Shown piece by piece: positions 1-12,429 of a stretch of 64,000 bases of DNA. Made by a program: the position numbers and the translations under genes. Source of the stretch: Lateolabrax maculatus. Its lineage: Eukaryota > Chordata > Actinopteri > Acropomatiformes > Lateolabracidae. The notes beneath the pieces are model-generated. The model made no database searches. It worked only from the letters and a program-made list of their open reading frames with translations, and was not told the DNA's origin. The first letter of the stretch is position 1; each line of letters opens with the position of its first letter. The DNA lies in assembly GCA_031216445.1 (NCBI GenBank), contig CM062214.1, forward strand, positions 15,096,001 through 15,160,000. Reading direction: 5' to 3'.

Positions 1-2801
1 CAAAGGTTTCAAATTCAAAAAGGGATTGAGCCTTCATCATACTTAGGCTAAACCATGGGTGTGTTTCAACAGTCTCATGAGGCTTTGCTCCAAAACCACC
101 TCTGTTTTACTACGTTGTTCAGAAGAGCCTAATCGTTTCAAGTAGTGAGTTTAATCTCACTCATTTGATAGTTCTGGATCGCTGAACAAAGAACACATGA
201 AGGAAGCTACATTAGAGTATTGAGCCGCACCCCATGACTCCCTGTGAGGGCCACATGCTTCGTGCCCCAGAAAGAGAGAGAAACTCAGATGCTGAGTGAG
301 ACAGGGAAGAGGAATGAATGAGGGAAAACAAATGACAAATCAACTGAAGAGATGAAAAATAATGGCTGATGGTCAGGCATCAGGCCCACGAGGGGGGTTC
401 CTTTAAACCAAAAGCAGCATGTCACACAGGCACAGACTCACCAACGTGCACGCTCATGACCATGTGCACGCTCATGGGCAGAGAAGGGCCATATTCATTC
501 AACAGAGTCCATCAAATCTAGTCTAGTTTTTAAGTTAAAAAATGCAGAATGATATTACACTTCCTCCTTTCCCCAAGCTGACGTTTCCTTCCATCCCCAA
601 CAAACATCCCAAATCCATTTTTAATTTTCCTCAACTGCCACCCATCCAATCAACCTGCCTTCCATGCATCCATCCATCCCTCCCTCTCTCTCTCTCAGTA
701 TGAATACGGCCCAGTGAGTTAGGGATGCACATGCCCAGTCAGTGGCTCTTTGTCACAGAGTAAACCTCCTAAACCTCCTCTGGTCTAGATAGGTTTGACC
801 ACAATGCTGATTGAGGAAGCATTAGAACAGCGCTGGGACAACATTAGGGAAGAGCTGATGCTCTTCTGTGCAGCCAGATGAGCTGGGGGGGGGGGGGCCA
901 GGCCAGGCTGGATGGGGTGGGGTGGGGACACAGCGCATGCTCAACTCAGCTCAGCACACACTCACACAGATTAGAGAGAGGAGAATGGCAGCTCACTGAA
1001 TTCATCAAATTTCACTGATACAGTATCCAGCCAACGTTGAATTTGTGGAAATGCAGACTAACTGTAAACGTCGGCTAAATGTCAGTGTTGGGTGCATGCT
1101 AAGTGGTAAAGTTCAACTTCACTGAGCTGCCATCACTCCTTTAGGTGAGAGCAGTAAAAGGGGGGAAATACCTGCAGTGACACTATTCCAGTCTAGCAGT
1201 TTGTATGAGCGTGTGTTACCCAAGGCTAGGCCAGAACACACCGTTAGTACAGAAAAGAGAGAAAAAGAAAAGAAGAGATAGTCTAACGAACAAGCACAGC
1301 ACAACAGAAGCACTCCACAGTCACTGTGCAAAGACAAACTATATTCAGGCCTACTAAAACAATCTCGAAAGAAGAAGACTGCAGAGGAAAGGAATAGAAT
1401 AGAGATGAGTAAAAGATACAGGCCTAGCCAAAATCTTATAATGACTTACAGAGAAAAAAGCTATATAATACAAAAAAAGGGAACATGCAGTAGAAGTCTA
1501 ATTCTCTAATATATTCTCCTCTTAAAGGTACCATGTGGAATTTTCTTATAAGCAAACAAACATTACATTTACATTCAGTGAGTTTCTCACGAAAAGCATT
1601 TTTTTAACATAATTTTTACGTGCATGCTTGGACGTGCACGTGCGTCCTTGTGCACAACAGGGAACTACTGGTAAAAACATTGCTCCACAGTGCTACTTGT
1701 GATCAAAGACTCCACAGGGTACCTTTAATGTTACTCTGTAGTTGATATAGTCAAAGCATAGCAACAGTGAGCAGGGCTCTTTTCAGCATGGTTTCCAAGT
1801 TAAACCTGCAATTTGTATCAGAGAAAACTATGTGGGTTTAATCATAACAGGCTTAGACCTTTTTGGAGGTTGTTAATAAAAATCATTTGGTAGCTTATTT
1901 TGGTTCCCTTGTCCACCTTTGACAAGAACCCTGCTTATCCTAACCGAGCCAATGTTCATCAATACTCCCCTCTCCCTAAATTTTCAGACATCCCTGATTC
2001 AAAGCAGTAAAAGAGCATTAAACCCAGCAAAGGGCAAAATTAATGAGGCCTTCCAAGTGAACTCAGATAGTCCAATACCTTGAAGTGGCAGGTACAGGCC
2101 TAATGAGCAAATTGTCGTCGAAGTATAAATCTCATAAAAAAAAAGTCTACATTATACACAAAAACATAAGGATTTCGACACCGAAGTAAAAAGCCTATTT
2201 TAAAACTCAGAGAGAGAGCATGTATAAGACACCACATTACCTCACCACAGCATCATCTGCAGCCACCAACCCCACAAAACAGAAGCAGCAGGCAACAGAC
2301 TGGAGCCATGCACCACCATAGCACCTCACCTCCAGGGGGCAGCACCACAGCACACAACACAGCGACCACAGCATACCGCACACACACACACACTCACACA
2401 CACACACACACACTAAACAAAGCCATTCAGTCAAACCACAAGGTGAAAGTTGCCCCTATCCATAAAATGTTTTCACACGGGTGATGATAGCCTATCCTAC
2501 TTTTATTTCTATCAATATGCTTCAAAGCTGCAGACTAAAAGTGTGACCAGGAACAGCTTTCACCTGCTTTAGGACTCCGTCATAACTTTCAACATAAATC
2601 AAACAGATTGGGACTAGGACCATACACAGTAAAACTGTTCAACACAAGAGGATAATGGGCAGCATTAACTAACAGCCAGTTGCAACAAAACCGGAAACTC
2701 ACACGATACTGTAGGTCAATGGAGGAGCTCACTCATATCGTTTCACAGGACAATAGACGAGCTACATTAGGACACTGTGTGTTTGAGGGCGCTGAACTCA
2801 C
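1..2801. other. c2cd5 intron (window edge) without coding signal
   Basis: This is downstream intron sequence after the c2cd5 exon ending at 2802. The next expected exon (protein block after the conserved HNP, beginning DEPETRDAWW in mammals) was looked for on the minus strand and not seen. Contents are a poly-G run (885-898), a CA microsatellite (about 2378-2412) and the TTAA-flanked element at 1522-1728. Confidence 0.6.
1522..1728. mobile_element. TTAA-flanked MITE (piggyBac-like, non-autonomous)
   Basis: The segment begins TTAAAGGTACCATGTGGA and ends with its inverted complement TCCACAGGGTACCTTTAA: 17 of 18 positions pair, with one mismatch. Both ends carry TTAA, so a TTAA target site with terminal inverted repeats starting AGGTACC fits the piggyBac superfamily pattern. 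The element is 207 bp with no coding capacity and lies in a c2cd5 intron. Superfamily assignment rests on the TTAA ends only. Confidence 0.65.
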
Positions 2802-5800
2802 CAGGGTTGTGTATACGGTCCAGTAGTTTGACAGAGCGAGCGCTGACCACTCCACCAACATGAACCAGAAAAGCAGGAGGGAAAGACGTCAAGGTGAAGA
2901 AGGGGAACTCCTGCAGATAGAAAACAACCAGGTCACTTACAGTAGGGGGAAGCACACTCTAGACTTTTCCTATGTACTTGTGCTAATCATATTTAGTGAT
3001 TGCTCCATGATTATAACATTTTATCAGATTTGATGGTATTTTCATGACTTAAAGTCTATAAAATTAGAGTGTCTCAGTTAAAATGTTACTTTCTGTTGAC
3101 TGTTTCAAATGCCCCATGTCTTATTTTGGCTAGGTGGAGTAAAACATCTAGAGATGTGTAAAAACTAATTATATGTAAAAACATATAGTAAGATAAATCA
3201 AATATTTTAACAACAGCTACAGACACAAGAATAAATATCTCAAAACTGTCAAAAAGTTCAGAAATAGACACCAAACTTTAGATTTAGTTGCCTCTCTGGG
3301 CATATAGCATTTTCCAAAATCCCAAACACTATGTACTGTATCTTTAACTGATGTGTGTAGACTATGGTTGGTGATTACGGTGTTAGGAAAAGTGCCAACA
3401 TGCAGCAAGGATTGAGTGTGATGGTGTCCCCCCCATGCAAGGTTTATCCCCAAGGAGTCCCCACTCGCTCCATTCCAGCCTACACTTGTAGACACAAACT
3501 CGAGAGCATTTCAAATAGATCTGGAAGTGACTGAGCCTAGATATTTGGTATCACCGATTTAGTTAATGCAATCCCTTCAAGTCTATATAAATGCATTAAT
3601 TAGGCTCAGAGTTGAAAGTGAAGGACACACACACACACACACACACCTGGCTAAGGATCAGGACTCGTTTACATGCTTTTCACTGTCGTTACTAACATGA
3701 CAGCTGGTCCCTCCAGGGAAATGATGCGATGCTAATCCATGCAGTCACTCACAAGAGGAGCTGCAAATCCTTGTACTGTCTGTTAGCATCTTGGTATTTG
3801 TTCTAGTTATTGAAGTGATTACCAACTTTACAGAAAACCGGAGGGATGCTGTGATTTCCAACCATGCAGGTATATGTGATGAGAAGAAATCGGGTGGGGC
3901 TAACATTATTTTCTTTCTTGTCCAGTACTCCAGGAAGGGAGATAGCTACTAATTTGACTGACAGCTCCTCCCACTCGGAGCAAGAGAGCAAGAATGACAC
4001 GATGAGATGATGAAGTGAGCGTGCTCATTCCCGTTGTTGACACAGGAAAACCAAATCAGACTCAGGAAAATAAGTCAGAAAGGAGGGAGGTGTTTGACAT
4101 GAGTATCCAGAAGGTACACACACACAGTCACACACCCCTTCAAACTTGAAGGGGAACGCAACTCCTAGCCTCAAGGCCCCCGTCTAACATGTCTGTGAAT
4201 CTTTTAGAGTGCAGTGGGTGCCTAGCAAACACACAAACCGGGTCACACAGGGACCCATTGCCATGCTGCTCAACCCAGCCTGCCCCTCTGAGATCGACAA
4301 ACAGCAGAGGAGGGACTGGTTAGGAGTTGATTCGGACTTGGTGGTGGCCATCAGCTGGTCGGGGTGTGGGGGAAAGGTGGAGAGAGAGTGTCACACTGAT
4401 TGGACATACCCTGGCGTTTAACAATAACCCAGAGGAGGACGATCCCTGAATAGCACAAGTGGTCAAGAGGACAGAGAAAGGGAACATTACTTGCTCTTAC
4501 ACCCACTCCCCATTAAACACTTCACACCTCTCCAGTGTAATTAGTGATCTTTCACAAAGAATGCAGCTGCGTGAAAAGTAGTGTGCGACATTGTGTACCT
4601 GTCTGACCCTATTATGTGCAGACCTGCAGATCTGAAGCTGATACACAATACAAACTGCATGTCAAAGCATAAACTGTGTATGTCTGCCCATAGAGTAAGT
4701 GGGTAAATACGTGTATGATCATGTGAGTGTTGAGTGTCATTGTACCCTCTGCTCGAGAGCTGTCTGCGTCTGTTGTCTGAGCAGGGTCTTCAAAGGCCCT
4801 GCCTCCTTCCCGGCGCTGCCCGCACTCCCCATTCCTGATCACAGAGGAGAGAGTCTGGCTTTAGTTCCGTCACTTTCAATACACAGATCAATGGACTAGA
4901 AAGCCAGTCAAACAGTCAAATTTTTACATTGCAGTATTAATGTTATTATGACAAATCAAGTGAAAGCAACTGCTGCACACAACTTAAATTGAGAACAGAC
5001 AATAAACCTGCTTCATCCTCATCCTAAGACTAGCCTACTCTTTATATTTTCTCTTATTCAGGTATAAATACTAGGCCTGTATTAAGGTTTTGGTAAACCT
5101 TAAACACACATCAAACCACATGCTGGGGAGGGAGATCCGTCAGTAGTGCTGTTTCACAATGAGTTTTGGGCAGTTACACCATGCACGTTGAGTTAATGTT
5201 TCTGATAACACCAGTCAAGTCAGTCCTGCTGTTGACCCAATATACAAGAGAGGCGCCAACACTACACAGTTGTAAGGTTCTGTTACTTGATGACACACAG
5301 CAGTCCTACTATACCGGAGGCTGCCAGCAGCAGGTCCTCTGTGAAGGACACGCTCTTTCTCAGCAAGGCAGAGTCTGAGCGGATGGAGGAGGGAGGGGGC
5401 GGGGTGGTGGCTCTGGGGGCAGAGCCATAACCATAGCCCACTGAGCCAGAACCAGGAAGGGACAGTGTGTCTGTGGAGAGGGTGGGGGAGCTGGGGCAGA
5501 GGAAGATCCCAGGCCTGCGTCTCACTGGCTGGGGCCCCTCTATCCAGCAGAAAACAGATGGAAGGTGCACAGACAAAAACAGATATATTGAGAGTGGACA
5601 GGCAGAGAAATGAGGAGAGTGGTCAGAAGCACAACAACCGAGGAGGGGAAGAAGGATGTGACGGACAGAAAGTGGAAACTAGAATAGAGAAGAAATGTTG
5701 TCCGTTTTCTTGTTGATGGTTGATTGGTGGCTGATTTGTTTTAGTCTAACCACTACATCATTTAATCATCTCTAATCAATCGTAACCATCCGGCCCGTGT

Positions 5801-7060
5801 CATTTTCAGTTGGCATGAAAGCTGTGGTAGACGCTGCCAAGAGCAGTTAACTTAATGTTTTTCAGAACAAATTAATTTAGGAGTTAACGGTTGTTATTTC
5901 TGTAAATAAACTAACAACAAACCAGTATGTCAGGGATGTAGTTAGCAAGCTATACGCCTACAATGTTCTGAATGGTTGGATATTTCTCTAACTGGTGGAA
6001 ACAGCCATCAGTGGGCACAACACCAGACCTATGTGAATTACAGATCAAATTGGAGAGGTCAGTGGCCAATTCAGAGGTCTGGAACCAAGCTACAGAAAGG
6101 AGGTATGCAAAGGATAGGCATGTTAACACAAATGAGTTTGATGAAATGGGAGAATACAGGAGCAAAAAGAGGTACATGAAAAAGGAAGAGTAGGAGAAAC
6201 AGATGAGAGAGAAGAGGAAATATGAAGAGAAAAAAACGTAGAGGAATGGGAGCAAGGAGGAGGGAGGTGGGCTTGGGGGACTGCTGGTCTCCTCCTGAGG
6301 GGTCAGGGGAGCAGCTCTGGTAAGAAGGTTCTTCAGACTATAAGGTGTTTATAGCTGAACTGTGTTAAAATGTGCTCAAGTTGTCCTTGGGGCAGAGTTT
6401 GACTACACTTACCTTTTCCTCAATGATTAAACCATAATGGCTGCTAATGAAGAAGTGACCTTAGATCATCAACAGCCCCGCATGAGACACAGTGCTTCTA
6501 TTAAAGACCAAAACATCAGGGGGACAAAACTTATACAGAGATCTGGTGTGTCTTCTCACTATCAAGCACATGTTTTATACAAACTGAAGGCTGTCTAGAA
6601 TATCTTTTTTTAATAGTGTAAAAATATAAGACACACCAGGCCACTGAGGACAAGGGGGAGGATGGGACCAGGCTAAATAAATAAATATTTACAATTCCAT
6701 TTACAATGAAAAATTATGTTAAACTCAACATGTAAAAATGTAAATAAGAAAAATAAAAAAAACACCACCAGAGTAGCACCACAATGACGTGAAGGAGAAG
6801 GGAAGGGATGACAATGGGAAAGGGGGACGGCCAAGTGTTCTTACCCGTCTTGGGCGTCAAACTGAGGTCTGTGTCTGATGATGAGGACTGGCGGCTGCAT
6901 GGCTTGGAGGGAGAGAAGGGGGGAGGAGAGGAGGAGGAGGTGGGAAGGGCTCTGAAAGGGGTTGGCGGGCCGGAGGACGAGAGCAGGTCCTCACCAAATA
7001 CCGGGCTGCCAGGAGAACATGACACATACACACACACCCACGTCAGTCACCACACCCTCT

Positions 7061-7095
<35 letters not shown>

Positions 7096-10000
7096 AATGA
7101 ATGGTGTGTGTGCATATATGGGAGTGGGTCCGAGTTGCCATTAAATGGAAAGATGACTATTTTAATGTGTGATTTGTTTTCTTTGGGTGAGGTGTGTTTT
7201 GAGGTGCTACGGATGGCTGGCAAACAAAAAAGCAAGCGTGGAAAGCAAGAATTAGATAAACACAAAAGGAACTAACACAAAGACACACACTGAACTAAAG
7301 AAAGCAACATGGCAAAACACAAGGTCAGATTCAACAGAGGATGACAAGCTGAAGCATGTGTCCCAGTAGAGTGAAGCAAACGTCAGGTGACTGTAGAGAG
7401 ATCACAGGCCCTCCCACACCTTAAACACTTTTTTGGTCAAAACAGCCAATAAAAATGGGAACTTGGCTGCCTGACTCATTGGAAAAAGACATGACAGGTG
7501 GAGTGATTTGAGGCTAGAATCAACATTTGGTCTTTCTCTGACAAAAAGGTATACGGGTCTGCCTCCCTTCTTTGTCTTGATACCTCAGTCTACACCATGG
7601 CTTTATTGCTACTACATGGCTGTCAACCTACCAGACTCCAGCAAACATATTCACTTTTCTCCTTCTATATAAACATCACCCTCTACTTCTTTGTATTTCA
7701 AGCATCCTCTCTTTCTCTTTTATCTATTTCCTTCCCTGCCTCTGCGTACCAGTGAAGATGAGTGTGGGAACAGAGACAGAGAAGTTCTGGGACAGTCTCT
7801 GGGAGCTGCAGGCTGAATGCACTGGGCTGTTGTGGGTGGAGCGGCATCCGTGGGCAAGGGGAGACCTGGGCCAATCAGCACGCAGAGAGAGGGAAAGACA
7901 GAGGACCGATTTGGACACAAGCAGTGAGAAACGTCCCAATCCGAATGTAGCCAGCGAGCCAGAGAGGAAGAAAGAGACGCACACAAGAACCAACACCACA
8001 ACATTGCAATATATAAAAAAAAAAAATAAAAAAAAAAGTTTTTACTTTGCCCCTGTTTTTCCATTTTAAGCAGCAAGGAACTCATGCATAGCTCTCAGCT
8101 GAGGATCTCAGTCCGACTCAAACATACACAGCAGGAATGCAAACACAACAGGAAAAGAGTGACAAAAGCCCAAACAGGCACAGGAATAAGCTAGTGTGAA
8201 GAGAAGTTTTTTTTTTTTAAAAATGTATCCCAATGAAAGGTCCCCATTATAGCTTAAACAATAACCAAAGACAGAAAATTAAACTGCAATCATTTTGGGA
8301 ACAAATTAATTGTTCAAGTCAATAATCAGCATAAAGGCCCAACATTTGATAGTTTCAACTTCTCAAGTGTTAGAATCTTCTGCTTTTCTTTGGTTTATGT
8401 TATTGTAAAACGTCTAATCTTTGGGGATTGGACTGTTGGTCAGACAAAACAAACAATCTGAAGACCTCATTTTGGGCTATAGGAAATTGTGAGGGGCATG
8501 TGTCACTATTTCCTGACATTTAATTATCGATTTTTGATTCTTTAAATTTGAATCACTCACCACAACAGAACATAAAAAATAAAATAAATAAATAATAAGG
8601 CCAAAAGTAGGGTATGAACAGAGAATAAAAAAACAATTGGGGTCGTTAGAGATATAATAAAACATATAAATAAAATTGGGGGCTGAAATTGCATTATTTT
8701 ATTGGAATTTTTCTTCTTACCTAATAGTGCTGAATGCTGTCAACAAATAATAAAAACTATGATAAAAGCTAACTTTCTATTTCATTTTTAAAGCCTATTT
8801 TTAATTAATTATCAACAACAAGTTTATGTTGCAATAAAATCTTGGGTCAGGGTAACTTTAATTCATTGAATAAACAGTTAAAGATGAAATAAGCTGACAA
8901 AATAAAGTGTATTAATAATTATATATTAGGTGTATCATTTCATGAACACTTTCTTTGAGCTCCAAAGTCACTCTGGCAATCACATGAACAGGACAAGTCA
9001 TCAACGAACAGTGTTTACATCCCTGATACACACACAATCTCACACACACTGATACACAGATACACTGTTTAAATGCAAATAAGAGGCACACATGCACTCA
9101 ACTGCAGTTATGCTAACAGTAACTGGATGAAATCACAAGCTAATCACTCAATAGCGAGGATGAGGACAACAGAACAAAGTGAAGGAGCGACTTGTTAGAG
9201 GCTGAGCAGAACACGTGTGCTAGATACTCACTAAAAGATGCAGCACTAGAACATGCAGAGGCAGAGCAGAAAGCCATGCAAGAGCAGTCTAAAAGAGCAG
9301 ACAAGGGAGGAGGGGTTTTGAGGATGGCTGTGTATGTACTGTACGTGTGTGTGTCTCAGGATATGTTGTGTGCTGTTAGTTTCAAGATGCAATACACATA
9401 ACACAACAGACACACAAACTGCAAAGGGGAATCAAAGATACTGAGACACACACACACACAGGAGTAACTGCTAGACTATACGCAGATATAACATACAATA
9501 TATTTCGTCCACGCGCTCTTCCTCTCATGCACACACTGATTATCTTTCCCCATTCTCACAAACTAGATTTGCATTGAAACATGCACATAAAAAGAGGCAG
9601 GGTCCGTGCTTGTGTTGTTGGGTTTATACTCACTCCTTTCCATCCTTGGAAGGGGAATTGCAGGCATTGGAAGCAGGGGCTGTGTTAGGGTGCATATGTG
9701 TGTTGGTGTTGGGGGCGCTTCCAGAGCTGAGTTTGTCCAGTGTGCAGGCGGTACCTATGGCTCGGACCACCAGCCCAGACTCTCCCTCCAAGTCAAAACA
9801 CTGCAAGTAGCCCACCACTGCATTCCCGCCCATCTCCAGTACCTTAAGCCCTATTTTCCTCTGCAGCTCTCCTAAACAGGGGGTAAGACACAAACACATT
9901 AACAAGAGAGGGAGAATGGGGAGGACCAAAGTCCTCTTCCTCTCCACCAAGATTAAAAGAGGATCACTGAGTTTCCTTACCAGACATAAGCGAGATGAGC

Positions 10001-11325
10001 CTCTGACGGGCCTCATTGGACGCCCGAGGTGTTCTAATACGGTCGATCCACTGGTACTCTGGATCTTCATTTACCACAAGTTCCTCCACAAACCCGTGCA
10101 CCATCGCTGCCCGGTAGCACCGTGGAATAGATGTTGCTACCATACACAATTAGACAGAATACATTTTAGAGTCAATGGAATAACTTCCTTGTTTACAGAT
10201 ACACTGTTGGCACTAACACAGCTTGTCATTTTCTTAATCTTGGAAATTATACGTTTTCTGTTGGTGTGCTCGTCATTAAACTGAATAAGAGTATCAACTG
10301 TATGCTTAAAACATTAAAATTATGATGTCCTCAAATTAAACATTTTTCATGCACTGCCCCATGGGTAACTACCCTATGTACTGTCAATCTGCACAAATAG
10401 TCTCTTATGATAGATTTTTAAACTGTAAACAAACAGTGAACCAAAAGTCAAGTCAGACGTACTGCAGAAGAATTTGACCCCACAGGAGGACTGTCTGAAG
10501 CGGTTCAAATCATTAAAAAGCTCCACTTTGACGAGGACATTGATCTCCCCTCGGATACCTAATAACAAAAAATAAAGAGGAACACATTATAGTAAGAAAC
10601 AGTACATAAGGAAAAGAAACGATTACCATCGTCTGATTAGTTTATTCTCGTACCGTGGATGGTATCATAGATGGGAAACCAGCCAGAGATGACAGAGGCA
10701 GCCTCATTGCACAGCAGTGGATCAATGTCAATGTAAACTTTCCCTATGGCATCATTAGCGCTGTAGGTGTCGTGGTCCAACACTGTGACCTGCAATGGCT
10801 CATCCTGCAAGTCCTCATCATCAACCTTGACAACAAGAGAAGGAGACGCAAAGAAGACACAAGGGGAGCAGAGAAAAGAGTGGTTAGGGATGACGAAACT
10901 GAATGCAATTCAGCCACACTGTGCAATGCATTAAAATAATACTGTCACTGCCTGTCATGTTTAAAAAGAAGCTCACAGGCATTTTACCTCAAATTTGAAC
11001 CATTCTGAGTTCCACTGTGGATTCAGCGATTTGGGAAAGACATCAGTTTTGAAAGTTGTGTTTCCAAACTTAACCTGTGAAATAAAAAAGGCACAAAGCA
11101 CATCTTTTTAAATGCCTTATTCTTATTTTGAGTTATGAAACCACATGTAACATATATAAATACACGTTGTTACAGATGTAAATGGTTTCATTATAATAAA
11201 AAAAAACAAAAAAAAAAACAGTGAGCTTCACTCACCTCTACAAAAGCATCAGTAAGGTCACTGGCTCTGTCCATCACAGGCAAGTGGCGCCCTGCCACAA
11301 TTTTGACCTTCAGCTTCCCAGGCAT
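2802..11325 (-). CDS. c2cd5: C2 calcium-dependent domain-containing protein 5 (C2CD5/CDP138), 5' part of gene
   Basis: Coding exons in transcript order, all phase-consistent: 11236-11325, 10988-11074, 10654-10825, 10463-10558, 9981-10136, 9634-9871, 6845-7005, optional 5315-5539, 4746-4834, 2802-2910; the gene continues left of the window. The protein starts MPGKLKVKIVAGRHLP, a C2 domain (residues 1 to about 110) with the Ca-binding aspartates D19, D26, D76, D78 and D84. An RQRLIS motif puts a serine at residue 197, an Akt-type RxRxxS site known in CDP138. A second conserved block (VLEMGGNAVVGYLQCFDLEGE) is followed by a Ser/Pro-rich linker (SRQSSSSDTDLSLTPKTG) and a block starting EFPFFTLTSFPPAFLVHVGG. 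The family protein mediates Ca- and lipid-dependent GLUT4-vesicle fusion downstream of Akt2. The start ATG has A at -3. The last exon seen ends in phase 1 at HNP. Identity is near certain. Confidence 0.97.
5315..5539 (-). CDS. c2cd5: Optional (cassette) exon of c2cd5
   Basis: This 225-nt exon encodes 75 codons and has phase 1 at both ends, so it can be included or skipped without changing frame. Acceptor and donor are canonical (AG before 5539, GT after 5315). Skipping it joins KTG to MGSAGSAGK, the junction expected from mammalian C2CD5. Inclusion adds a Pro/Ser/Gly-rich segment containing PSSPTLSTDTLSLPGSGSVG and, near its end, LLRKSVSFTEDLL, which has a basophilic-kinase look (RKSxS). The reading frame is open throughout and is followed by an in-frame donor. 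I infer alternative splicing from phase and position; RNA evidence is not available here. Confidence 0.7.
7006..9633. other. c2cd5 intron with dispersed repeat and microsatellites
   Basis: This intron separates the SPSKDGK exon from the PVFGEDLLSSSG exon (phase 2 junction). It holds a long TG run at about 7063-7092, A-rich tracts near 8010-8040 and the dispersed repeat at about 8230-8545. An exon-like stretch at 7750-7842 was tested and rejected because its phases do not fit. Confidence 0.6.
8230..8545 (-). repeat. Fish dispersed repeat (GGGCTGCAAC-type family), degraded copy
   Basis: The block contains the succession ctgcttttctttggttta, ttgtaaaacgtctaatctttggg, ttggactgttggtcagacaa, gaagacctcattttgggct and ctatttcctgacattta. 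I recognise this as a repeat very common in teleost introns, usually starting GGGCTGCAACTAACGATT. Other fragments in this window lie near 25563 and 34813. Ends are approximate and no family name is asserted. Confidence 0.6.
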
Positions 11326-11559
11326 GGTTCAATTTCAAGTTGATCTGTCAACAAAAAACAAAAAAAACAAATGCATGACCAGCTTTTAAAACCGGCAACA
11401 GCTGTAATACGCGCTGCTATCACTAACAGCAGCGCAGGGTGGGCCTCTTGATTTGGGGGGCACATGTTGTTGACAGCGTGGAGAGCCCCTTCCCTTATTT
11501 ACATGCCCAGCAGCTAATGCGTTAGCTCCTCCCCAGCTAAACAACAAGGTGACGCTCGG

Positions 11560-12230
11560 TTTAACGTCCCAACATCATCATCATCCGCTCGGTCCGAAGA
11601 GACCAACCGAGCTGCGGTTTGCGGACACGACGGCGACCGTCAAGACGGCCGCGTCTCGTTAGCACGGCAGAGCTAACGAGACGGAGCCGCCCGGGGCTCA
11701 CCGCGCCGCAGCCAGAAAATCTCCTTCGGCTCCACCTGATCGGCCATGTTTTCACAATCACAATCACACCGCAACGCACCGCATAGCACAGCCGCCACCC
11801 GGGCCGGCGGCGAGCACGGTCCCCTCCGGTCCCGGTGGCAGCAGCGTGTGAGCCTTACCGGCGCTACACCGTGGGCAGGGAGCTGTCGAGGCGGCAGCAG
11901 GCGCGTTTCACCCGGACATTAGCGTCGCCGTTGACGTCCCGCCGCCCGTCCGACCTCCGTGTCTCTCCCATAACACGACGCGGCGGCGGCGGCGGCTCCC
12001 CGGACGCCGGGGCAGGAAGGCGTCGCTCGACGGGGAGAGAAGTGTTCACCCGCTGACACGCTGCGGTCCGGATAAACAAACCGAGGCTGCGGGGGACAGT
12101 TTAAATCCCGCTTGTTCACGCACGTCCTCGGCGCGCGGCTCGGTGCGGATGCGGCGCGTGATGAATGAGCGTTCAGTGGGTGAGCGTGTGCCGCCTTCAG
12201 AGGCAACCTCGTAAACCCGCGCTTCCACTT
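11560..12230. promoter_or_regulatory. CpG-rich promoter region of c2cd5
   Basis: Base composition shifts sharply here to GC with dense CpG (for example cgacggcgaccg, cgcggcggcggcggc and gcggcgcgtg), against AT-rich flanks. It coincides with the leader exon of c2cd5 and has no coding signal on either strand, so it reads as the gene's CpG-island promoter. No TATA box is evident. Confidence 0.7.
11702..11800 (-). other. c2cd5: 5' non-coding leader exon of c2cd5, with upstream ORF
   Basis: A strong donor (GCGCG then gtgagc) ends this exon at 11702. The acceptor of the start-codon exon lies after 11344 (tttgttgacag), leaving a 19-nt leader in that exon before the ATG at 11325. The 5' limit of the leader is not visible; 11800 is a nominal boundary inside the CpG-rich zone. 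An ATG at 11747 in good context (A at -3, G at +4) opens a short reading frame that crosses the splice and ends after the main ATG (see findings). Confidence 0.6.
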
Positions 12231-12374
12231 GAAGCGCTTGCGCTATGTTGGAAAGAGTAGCAAAAACAAACGTGTTAACCGCTACTCTCACAGAGGAAGT
12301 TACACATGTGTACTCGTATGTAATGAGCACTGAACTCTTGGTCCGTTTCGCTGCGTTTTACGTGGCTACGTGCT

Positions 12375-12427
12375 AAGATAAACCCCGTCTTCCGAAGCTA
12401 CGTAAAGGCAGCTTCAGGGTTTATCTT
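12375..12427. repeat. Imperfect inverted repeat (hairpin) upstream of c2cd5
   Basis: Arm AAGATAAACCC (12375-12385) pairs perfectly with GGGTTTATCTT (12417-12427). An inner pair GAAGCT (12394-12399) and AGCTTC (12410-12415) extends the fold. It could be the remnant of a small inverted-repeat transposon or a stem-loop; there is no evidence that it is transcribed. Confidence 0.6.
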
Positions 12428-12429
12428 GG

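Noticed and set aside
4209..4421. 70-codon plus-strand open frame in a c2cd5 intron
   Set aside because: No splice context, no homology recognised, and a length expected by chance.
6240..6330. Minus-strand segment after CCCCTCAG resembling a Ser/Pro exon in c2cd5
   Set aside because: It has no credible donor and no match to the known C2CD5 protein; the flanking exons already join in phase.
7750..7842. Exon-like stretch on the minus strand in a c2cd5 intron, with a pyrimidine tract, ag and a gtacgc donor
   Set aside because: The flanking exons are joined in phase 2. No open frame here enters and leaves in phase 2, so inclusion would break the protein.
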